Assembly: GCA_010645155.1 (NCBI GenBank) | Contig: CM021315.1 | Coordinates: 1,365,922-1,429,921 of the forward strand | DNA: 64,000 nucleotides | Direction of reading: 5' to 3' | From: Tigriopus japonicus | Lineage: Eukaryota; Arthropoda; Copepoda; Harpacticoida; Harpacticidae | Shown: positions 42,496 to 53,000 of the stretch, in pieces | Layout: the number at the start of each line of letters is the position of its first letter | Numbering within the stretch: the first letter of the stretch is position 1 | Notes under the pieces: generated by a model | What the model saw: the letters and a program-made list of their open reading frames with translations, nothing else | What the model was told of the DNA's origin: nothing | The model's database searches: none | Made by a program: the position numbers and the translations under genes

Positions 42496-43811
42496 TCGAT
42501 TTTCATGACCATCGATGCAAGTCTCCGAGAGTCATGACTTTTTTTCCGAACCTTTTTGGAATTGAAAATACACTAGAGAACTTATTTCCAAGCATAATTA
42601 ATGAAAAAAGTCATAATTAATGATGGAGTTCAATCGGATTTTCAATCTGCTCAATCACTTTTGCACGCGCTTCTTCGTTGTGACCATTCAGATCTTTAAA
42701 GTCTAGAGCAGCGGTTCTTAAACCGGGGGCCCTGAAGGATATTTGAAAAATGCCAAAAAAGAGCCAAAGTTGGTAAATAGTATGTTTCTAATTGATTCAA
42801 CATATTCACGCAAATCTATATTTAACAATACTCTAAACAATATAATTATGTAATGAATCAAGAAACCCATAATGAAAGCAACAGATTGTACCTTTATCAA
42901 CTGTTGATCGGTCTACAATTTTCTATGAAAAGTTTGCTTTTCTGAACTCGTATTCTTTAACACACATGATGCCAAAAGAAATTTTATAAGCACGGCCACC
43001 ACATTTTGTTAAAAAATATTGCCAAAAAAATGTATTGTTTTTGTAATCATTTTGTGAAATATTGTAACGAAATCGGATTTTTTGGTAATTTTTTTTCTTA
43101 AAAATTGCACTAGAAACTGACCTTTTCTTATATTCCCAACTTCTTCAAGTCTTCCTTCATAGCTTCGAATAGCTGAAAAACTAAATACACATTGTTACAA
43201 GCGTACTAAATCCTCGATGCTTCTTTTCTTGATTTTGCCGTCCTTTTTCGAGATCATTCTGAATGGAACATGCAATTTCCCCAGACTTTTTTGAAATTTT
43301 CCCACTTTTGTAATTTTGGACAAAAATCGCAGATTTTTGTTATCACACTCTAATATTTAAATAACACATTTCTTGTAGCCCCGAAGATAAACTAAATATT
43401 TTGTATTGTAACTATAATATAAAATGTCGGCTTGTTTCCTAACTTTGATTTTGACTGATGAACCCAGCCTCTTTTCAGTAAATTTCAAGTAGGACAAGCA
43501 ACTTTCCACATGTTTGTAAAATTTCCCCCGTTTTTTGTAATTTCGGACAAAAATGGAAGATTTTGGTAATTACATTGTAAAATGTAATTTACAACTATCT
43601 GGTGGCCCTGTTCATCAGGCTCACTGGAGCAAACTTGCTGAAATTTCTGATTTTATGGCATGGATTTTGAGGTAAGAATCTCAATTTCCAAATTTAACCA
43701 ACTTGTCACTCACCTTAACCAGGAATCCCTGCCTTAACCAACCAATTGCGTTGGTTTGTACAGTAATTTTAAAGGAGAATTTCAACAGAGGCCTTTTTAT
43801 TTGGTTATGAA
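42496..43811. other. AT-rich intergenic DNA
   Basis: No gene supported. Near 42711 the sequence CAGCGGTTCTTAAACC resembles the start of hAT-type terminal repeats, but no matching end was found. Confidence 0.4.
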
Positions 43812-44679
43812 TAGGGACAGGAACTTTAGACGAATTAACTTATTCGTCTTTTTGACCTTTATTCGTAGCGATTTTTTTATTTTTTTCGTCTAATTTGGAT
43901 TTTATTCGTCTTTTTTCGTCTAATCGGGCAATTCAAGCTCTTTTAGCGTTTTTTTTAAATTTTCCAAACAAATAAAAACTTCGTGGAAAGTTCAACCCCA
44001 CTTATTACTACAGGCCAAAGTAATAATTTGATTGTCAGTTGCGGTTTTGCGCAAACAAAATACAATCCACACTTGTAAATTGACTTGTTCTCGTAGAGTT
44101 GCTCAACAAACACAGAAAGAAAAGATTACTTTTGGGTTGAAACAGCTTTCTGGCCATCAGAACAATCATTGGATCTGCAAATCTGATTTGAAGAATAGCT
44201 CTACTGAAAACGTTCCTTTAAAAGAGGCCTTTTTTAACTCTTGGTTTTATTTGACATGTGTACTGCTGGCTAATTCTCGCTCATTAGGTACTTCCTATTT
44301 TAAATTTTCTAGATTTCGCCATTTTGCACAAGCAGACAGATTGATCAATAGGGACATACATTTCGTCTATTTTGTGGGAGTAGTTTTAAACGTCATTTTT
44401 CGTCTCTACGGACATTTACTTTTTCTTCTTTCTTATAAGTCAGTTTCATTTTCACTTTTGGGAAATTGATTCGATTTTTTACGTCTTATGGGAAATTTTA
44501 TTCGTCTTTTTTCGTTTATTCCATCAATTTATTCGTCTTTTTTCGTTTATTCCATCAATTTATTCGTCTTTTTTCGTTTATTCCATCAATTTATTCGTCT
44601 TTTTTCGTTTATTCCATCAATTTATTCGTCTTTTTTCGTTTCATTTGAAAGTTTTATTCGTCTAAACTTCCTGTCCCTA
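43812..44679. mobile_element. Inverted-repeat-bounded element, TAGGGACAGGAA termini
   Basis: Left end TAGGGACAGGAACTTTAGAC; the reverse complement of the right end reads TAGGGACAGGAAGTTTAGAC, about 24 bp with one mismatch. The flanking TA could be a Tc1/mariner-type TA duplication, but TA is part of the inverted repeat, so this is undecided. Interior is T-rich with repeated TTTTATTCGTC motifs in from both ends. The largest internal open frame (44032-44469, 145 aa) shows no transposase motif. Confidence 0.65.
44496..44643. repeat. 31-bp tandem repeat inside the TAGGGACAG element
   Basis: About 4.5 head-to-tail copies of a 31-bp unit containing TTTATTCGTCTTTTTTCGTT and TTCCATCAA; the CCATCAA starts are at 44521, 44552, 44583 and 44614, exactly 31 bp apart, with no visible divergence. 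Because 31 is not a multiple of three, the array encodes repeats in shifting frames and is not a coding repeat. Confidence 0.9.
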
Positions 44680-47081
44680 GTTACGAATTATCTTTGGCTC
44701 TTATTATCATGGAAGTTACTGATGTGATCAGGCCAGCTAGAATTATTGCTTTCCGCATTTGAACTTTGACCACTTCCAAACCTTTGTTTAAGACGCTCTT
44801 GCAATGTCATGTAATTTGTTTAATAACCTTCCTAACGAAAAGATGTTTCAATGCTTTGTGCATCTTCAACACATAAAAAATGACCTGAAAAAGGCTTTAA
44901 AATCATTCATTGATATCAAAATTTTTGAAAAATATGGAGGCAAAGTTGAACATTGTTGGCAAAGACGAAACGGGTCAAAATATCTTAAGATTGTGAACTT
45001 TTCAATTCCTCCTACTTCCAAAATTCTTGTAATATTTGTCATTGCATTTTTTTTCAAATTAGGCCAACAGTTTTGCGCATATGGCCACATGCAGAGGACG
45101 CTGCAGCCTTCAGTGATATTCAAACATGTTAAATCTTTGCCATGATTACTTCAATCCTTGGTCATGAGGCTATTTGCCCCACCGATTACAATAGTATTAT
45201 ATTTACATTTGTTAAACGCCTAGCAAATGCCTTTTAGGTGTTCAATAAAAAATGATTTTTTTTCCAGTCATATAGCAATCAAATAGAAAAAATCAAGAAT
45301 TCAATATGTCTTATTGAAAGCATAATGTTTATCTTTAAAAAAACTTTAATTAATGAATATTGAAGGGGCCCTGATCAGCCGTGCAACGCAACTTAGTCAT
45401 GATGCTATCAAGGACGTTGGATGACACTGAATCCTCAGTAAATTGAGGATTCATAATTTTGTATCCTCCGGATACAATTTAGGATCCTCGTGGTCAAACG
45501 TTTCGTATCCTTGGTCAGGGACCCCTGGCTTGGTCAACGAGATCATTTTTGTACATCAGGGTACTGCAGGAGCTGGAAATTTTTCAATGGGATGGCACTG
45601 GACCAAGTTGGTCCTGTGTCTTTCTTTCGCCACGTACAGTACCCTAATCTACTAAAGATACTCCAGCGTCTTCTTGGCAGAATTGGAAGACTTCAAAGTC
45701 CGACCAAAAGATGGACGTACTTTCCATAGGCATGATGCTCATTAAAGAATGGCAGAAGAATTTTCTCAAGGCACTCCTCGCTCGTAGTACACCGTTAATT
45801 GCACTGTTAATTGATGGCCAACACACCCAGATTGAACCACGGCTTTGAAATTCCATTGTCCGAAATGTGATGTGATGAAAAGGCGATGTTCAGCATAACA
45901 ATTTTTCAATCATATACTTGAACTTATATTTCACTTCGGACTTCAGGGTTGTGGTACGTTTTTCATCTCGAAAGTGGTCTACCCTAAGCCTTTTTCCTCG
46001 ATACATTTTGGAAAACCGTACAACAAGCTCGTGGAGTGTTTGGGATTTTGGCATCATCTTTGAAAGTACTGACAGCACCTGAGCAAAAATAAACATGTCT
46101 CTCATATCTATGGAGTCTAGAGAGTAAATGTCTGTTGGAGAGAAAAAATAACAATATTTACTTGAAAGCAGAAACATATTGAAATCATTGTCATTTTTAT
46201 TGAACACCCTTATTATGCAACCCACTCATTTAGGTCATTGAGTTGTTCATAAGCTTGCTCCAGTATTTTAGTTCTTCTCTTCTCACTGAGAACTTCACAT
46301 GCAGTTTCATTCATGGTTGATCAAAATTAGATCAAACTTAGAAATGAATGGTCAACTGAATCAAAAGAAAAGTAATAAACAAAAAAAGAAAATTGTTTAA
46401 GTCCGAGTCATTGGCATTCTCTTCAGTTTCTTAAGCCCATTTGCCATTGGAAAATATGGCCATCACATGTGTTTCTCATCAAAGAACAAGTTTGGGGATC
46501 AAGATTTTTTGGCAAAGCCAACAGATTCTTTGAAACGAGGGTGGCAGTAAATGAGGTCACAATTATTTGGCCTTTTCTTCTTGATATGCGTTTTTCATCC
46601 ATCTGTTTTGCATTCGCTGTCAACACTAACTTGCTAGCTTGGATGATTATTCGTGCGCATGTGTCGCATCAAGGGAAGCAAAGGATGTCATGGTCTGTCT
46701 TCCAAGCTTCGGATCATCGTTCTCTCTCTCAGTTCATCCTCGGTCGACTAAGAGGGATCATCTCAGTTGACTCGTAGGAGCGCCAAAGTAAGGCGGAGGA
46801 AGGAGAGGAGGAAGGAGAACTCCTTCTGAAAAGTTCCAAGTCCTCCGCCATCATGTCCGACACGGGTCAGGTAGGGCTGTATTTACCTTGGGCGAGATCA
46901 TCCAAAATTCCATTTTGTCCTTCCAATGTTCTTGCCCCGAGTAGATCATAGCTATGTTGGAACCATCCAAATCCATTCACTCAAAGCTACACCGACTCGA
47001 ATGACGAAAAACCAATCCAATGAATCAAATTCAACGGATCACACCGCAACCACCTAATCAACACTCAACATCTTCACGGAC
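44680..47081. other. Intergenic DNA upstream of collagen, with unassigned minus-strand open frames
   Basis: No confident gene. On the minus strand an ATG-initiated frame at 46213-46314 (33 aa, MNETACEVLSEKRR) and an open frame at 45890-46163 (including SKMYRGKRLRVDHF) look protein-like and have a possible acceptor (CTCCAACAG, minus strand near 46133). However, no donor gives a consistent phase between them. These could be remnants of a small gene or of a transposon. The collagen promoter and 5' UTR should lie between about 46800 and 47081. Confidence 0.35.
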
Positions 47082-50000
47082 ATGCGATATATATTCAACC
47101 AGCTGCTCGCCATTCTCGGTGTCTTGGCCGGGAATGGCGTGGGCATTGGCCAAACCAAAGACCTGGCCCATTCATACAGTAATCAAGCCTCCTAAGTTAG
47201 TCACAAAGGTAACAGATCATGACCGACTGGGGTTCTCCAATTCACCTTTCAGAGTCAATAGACCTGGTTGAGCGACTCAACCTGGGGGCCATCCCTCCGG
47301 GAATTGAGCGCTCGGTCGGGATCTGTGAGTCTCGGCCCGGGTCCGGCCCAGACACGGCTTACAAGATCTCAAGTCGGGCTGTGGCCAGCATACCGACGGC
47401 TCAAGTCTTTCCCGATGGCTTTCCTAGCGATTTCTCTATATTGGCCACATTTAGAGCGGACCAAAACACCAAGTCCATGCTTTTTACCATCTATAGCTCA
47501 GAGGGTGAGGAGGTTCTCTCCCTCAAGATTGCAAGACGTCTTCGTTTTCAGTACCAGGGAACGTTCGACAATAACAAGAAGAGAGTCAAGATTGGACCCA
47601 ACTTGGCCGACGGGAAGTGGCACAGACTTGGAATCAGTGTTAAGGGTAACTCCATCACGACTCTCGTTGATTGCAAGCAACAAACCAACCGACCTATTCA
47701 GAGGGACTCTAAAGATACCATCAGTACCTCTGGAATCATTCTTCTGGCTCAACAAATTGACGACAACACGTTTTTCAATGTAAGTTTAGGAATATTGGTT
47801 TCATGTCTGAAAAGGTCAAGAAAGAAGCGGGCCAGTGATTTGGATCCAATGTTTTGGCATTGTCTATACGTAAATGTTAAACGTATTTTCAGGGAGAACT
47901 ACAACAACTCACTTTTGTCGCGAGTCCAGAGGCTGCTTATGAACAATGCAAAGAATACATTCCTAATTGTAATCGAGCTTTACCTTCATCCAACCAACAA
48001 GATGATAGTCAGGCCAGCTACCGAGGAATTTCTGAAGATGAACTCATGAACCGAGAGGGTATCTCGCCCCAAGAGTACCTTGAGTTTACAGAAAGATTTG
48101 ACGAAGGACCTCCTCAGCCTATTCCAATGAACACTACGGTAAATTGAACTCAAAGGCAGTTGGTGGCGGTAGCATCGTAAAATTCATTTTTTTTCTATTT
48201 CACGTTGTTTTGGATTCATTTAGATTGACTATGACTACTCCGATACCGATGATCAATTTAACTACATTTCTAGCCCAGGCGAGCCGGGGTTACGAGGTCC
48301 AATGGGAGTAAGTTTACTTTTATTCCAAGTCTATCACTTTCCCGGCATTGAAAAAAATGTTTGGTAGAATACCCCATTTTGTTGGAGCACACGTTTTACG
48401 GAAGATTTTAAACCAAGCGTAAATTTTTGCCAATGGATGGCACTGAAAGGCTGCGCTGGTAAGGGAAATAACCTTGTGAGCTTTGAGAGTTTGGCTTGTC
48501 TCCCTCCTTCAAAACACCTACACTAGCGGATTTTAAGCTTCAATTGAATTGCTCTATGGAGCATTTAAAAAAAAATCAGCATTCTAATCACCTAGATGGC
48601 TGTTGCATTATTCAACGCACCCTGAACACATCCTGCTTGAATGCCCTCTCTTGTTATCAAAATAAACTACTCTTCGTCAGAGCAACCTTTGTTGTAAGGT
48701 AGAAACAATTTTGGGTGCTTTTGTGGACTCTTTGGGCTAAATATATAATTACTCAGCAAGACATTTTGCTTTTCCATCACAAGATTATGTTAGCTGACTT
48801 CCAAATGATTCGAAATATGAAGAGAAATTAATTTTATGAAGAAAGCTGCAATTTTGGCAAAATCACGAGACTTTGCCCCCTGTTTTGCCTCCATCTAGTG
48901 GTGATTTTTTAAGCTACAGCAAAACTTCGTAATACTAACGTAATACGAGTAACATATGCAATGCAGGAGACCGCGAGTAAACCCTTATCTCGAACATTTT
49001 AACAATATTCCACTTTGCCTTTCGAATTAGGATCCAGGTCCACCTGGCCCTCCAGGTCTCAAGGGAGAACCTGGCCGAGATGGACTTCCTGGTTTGGATG
49101 GCGTCCAAGGCCCTCCTGGAAATGTGCTGATCATTCCAACAAGCACTGGATCCACGAAAGGTCCAGATAATACCATGCAAGAAATGATCAAGCAAGCCAT
49201 GGCTAACCTGATTGGACCAAAAGGGCCAGTAGGTCTGACAGGCCTTCCAGGCTTATCAGGTCCTCCTGGAACTCCTGGATTGAAAGGGGAGGAAGGAGAG
49301 CCGGGAGAACCAGGGCCCAGGGGCTTGAGAGGCCGGGTATGAATTCTGAAGAAAGCCAACACCAATCCGACAATAGCTAACAAATATGCCTTTCTTTCTG
49401 CGAATGTTTTAGGTAGGAGCTCCAGGTTTTGAAGGGAAAAGAGGAACTCCAGGAAGGGATGGCGAGCGGGGCTTAACCGGAGAATCTGGTCCGAAGGGAG
49501 AACCTGGCATACAAGGACTTCCTGGCATTCCAGGAGACAAGGGAGAAAGAGGCTACAAAGGCAGAGAAGGACCAAAAGGATCGCCAGGTGTGCAATGCAA
49601 AAAATTGGGAAATAAAAAACAACCTAGTATCTTTCACTTTGTTTATTAAATGCAGGATCTCCTGGAGCAGTGGGTGAAACTGGACCAACAGGACCACCTG
49701 GTTTACCGGGAGAAATGGGTTTGTTTGAATTTGAAGCAAAATGAAATGCTAAAAATATGACTTTGAAACGAAGTGTTTCGTCAGGTGCCAGAGGCTTTCC
49801 TGGACCACGCGGATTTTCAGGCTTACCAGGTCCTCCAGGAATACCAGGGGCGGAGGGGAAACAAGGAGAGAAAGGAAATGAGGGGCCCATTGGGCCGTCA
49901 GGACCAACAGGTCCGTATAAATGGCTTTAATAAACGCAAAAAAATATAAATGGGTTGTTCTTTTTTATAGGCGTACCAGGAAACAAAGGACCAATCGGAC

Positions 50001-53000
50001 CTCCAGGTCCGGTGGGACCATTGGGACCCCCAGGTCAAGCGGTATACATTCTAAAGACAACAAATTAATTAGATTATTTTTTTATTTGGAAATCTAATTC
50101 TCATTTTTTCTTCTAAGGGTCCAAGAGGTAAGCCGGGACTTCCAGGTCTACCTGGGGCAGATGGAGCGGCAGGGAAACCTGGTTTGTCTGGAAAACATGG
50201 TGACAAAGGAATGAAAGGACCAACCGGCCATACTGTGAGAAAAATTAAACATTTTGTCTATGACAAATAGCATGCAAATTCAACAGACTCGTTGCAGGGT
50301 CCTATTGGGTTCCCAGGAACTCGAGGAGTCAAAGGAGACCAAGGAGAACGTGGGCTCGCTGGCGACAAAGGGGACAAGGGGGAACAAGGAAATGAGGGGA
50401 TCAAAGGAGACATGGGTGAGAAAGGAGAACGTGGAAATCCTGGACTTGTCGGAAAACAAGGAGAAGAAGGACCTCAAGGCGCGAAAGGGAGTGAGGGCCC
50501 TCGTGGTCCAGGTAAGATCGACGTTAAAAAGAATAAATCAAACACAAGTTTTGATTTTTTTTTCTTCGATTCTAGCTGGCCCGCCTGGCCCTGCTGGAGA
50601 AAAAGGGAAACAAGGGATGCCTGGATTTGCCGGCTATCCTGGAGGGCCTGGAGAAAAAGGAGACAAAGGACAGCAAGGCAGTGACGGAACTCCAGGGGCC
50701 AAGGGCGAAAGGGTTAGTGAATCTGCGAAAGTCAGAACATTCTGACACTTTATCATTGTATATTGTACTATTTGTAATGATCTTTATGTGAAAATTGGAA
50801 TTATCTTGCTTCCAATTATATATTTCCACAAACTTACGTAGGATGACGCCAGTTTTCCAGGAAAAGACATTGATTCGGCGAAGGAATGAACTAAAGAGTG
50901 CAACCCCACGCAACGCAAAGTTTCCCTAAATACGTAATTTGCTTTTGAAAATGCATCAATTTTTCTAGGGACGAGATGGTCTAGTTGGAGAAAGAGGGCC
51001 CACAGGACCAAGGGTAAGCAATCAGGTGACAAATCCAATAGACCTCTTTGAAATAATCGAACCATCATAGGGATTTCGGGGAAAAAGAGGCCGAAGAGGA
51101 AGCCAAGGATTCCCAGGACCAAAAGGAGACACAGGGCAGCCAGTAAGGAAAAATAGTCAATTATTCTTTTCGGTCGAATGCAAGAGTTCAATTTTTACTC
51201 TTAATAAAGGGACCACCGGGGCCTGTCGGAATGACTGGTTTAGATGGACCTGAAGGACAGCGAGGCATTACAGGAGAAACAGGGGAGGCTGGAACTGCCG
51301 GAAAAGATGGAATACCCGGCCCACCTGGAGAGCGGGGTATGAGTAGTCTGGCAATTGACAAATGAGACTTCTATCAAAAATCCATTTGGGTTTACACGTT
51401 ATGCTTTGTAGGACCACCTGGTGAAAATGGACCAACTGGGCCAATAGGTCAGCCTGGTGTGATTGGTCCAAGAGGACCATCCGGAGAAGCTGGTCCAATT
51501 GGAGAGCCAGGAACCCCTGGACCACCTGGAGTACCAGGAGATTCTGGAAGGCCTGGAGAATCTGGAAAAGAGGGTCCTCTTGGCCCACCAGTAAGACATT
51601 GCATTTTGATTGCTACAGATTGAAAATTCATAAAGACTTGTTTTCAAGGGTCCGCAAGGAAAAACTGGAATTCCAGGTCAACCAGGATTACCAGGATTTC
51701 CTGGTGAAAGAGGATTGCCAGGATTGCCAGTAATGAAAAATCTTACACAAAACCACAATCCGAAACTCAAACTAAAACATTATCATTAACAGGGAATGCC
51801 AGGTCTCAAGGGCGAATCGGGGCCACCAGGACCAATTGGTCCCCAAGGTGATAAAGGAGCTCAAGGAGAAAATGGACTTGAAGGGCCACCAGGTTCGCAA
51901 GGGAGACCAGGTCAGCCTGGTGGACCCGGAAGGCCAGGAGAAAAGGGCGAAATGGGTCCACCAGGATTTCCAGGACCTATGGGTAGTGATGGAACTATGG
52001 GAAGGCCTGGTTTGCCTGGAGCACCTGGGCCTATTGGAGAACCGGGTGAAGACGGAGTTAAAGGAGATACTGGCTTACCGGGAGAAAAGGGTTTCAAAGG
52101 CTCCAAAGGTTCAATGGGTCCAGTAGGCGCTATTGGCCCTCGAGGACCAATCGGCGGAAAAGGAGGTGTTGGACCTCCAGGAGAGAAAGGACCTCCTGGT
52201 TTGATGTAACAAATGTTTTATTTTCTAATCTAGAATACAAAGGGTTGAAGTTTCCCATCACTTTTTCGCAGGGGTCGCCGTGGAACAAAAGGAGAAGATG
52301 GGCCTACTGGCCTTCAAGGGCCTGCGGGTAAATTCATCGTTTTGATTATTTACAATTACGTATTACGTATTTACATTTACGTTTACTTTAATATTTTTAC
52401 ATTCACCGCAGGCCCAGCTGGCCCTCAAGGTTTGCCAGGTCCGCCTGGAGGAAAGGGTGAAATTGGAGATCATGGCAAACAGGGTGCTCCTGGTCCAGCA
52501 GGTCAACCTGGAGAAACTGGTCCAACTGGAGCCAAAGGTGATTAGGGAAAGTTTCCGTCGCCCCGATGCTTTGCAGATTGAATGATTGGATTGGTTTTCA
52601 GGTGGTGATGGAATCCCTGGAGCGCCTGGACCTGAAGGTCCACAAGGTGAAAAAGGAGATTCTGGAACTCCTGGCCTGCCTGGACCACCAGGAAAAGATG
52701 GAGCTCATGTAAGAAAGCTGAAATTCTCAGTTATCATACACAATAAGAATAAATGCATTTAATCTCTTCTCAAAGGGCGAAAGAGGACAAGTGGGACCTA
52801 AAGGGGAGGACGGAAAACCTGGTCTTCAGGGAAGCCCTGGACCACGAGGAATTCCAGGACCAGAGGGACCCAAAGGAAATGAAGGTGTGCATTAAACAAA
52901 AAAAATAACATGTACTAAAACTCAATTTTGATTTTCAAATTTCAAAAGAAGCCAAGTCTGCATGTTACTTTTTCAGGGCATTAGTTCCCTTTTAATCGAT

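Noticed and set aside
42711..42730. CAGCGGTTCTTAAACC as a hAT element terminus
   Set aside because: Only one end was found; no inverted partner or 8-bp duplication could be located nearby.
45490..46626. A gene upstream of the collagen on the minus strand
   Set aside because: Two protein-like open frames exist, but no donor/acceptor combination joins them in phase and no family was recognised; kept only as a note.
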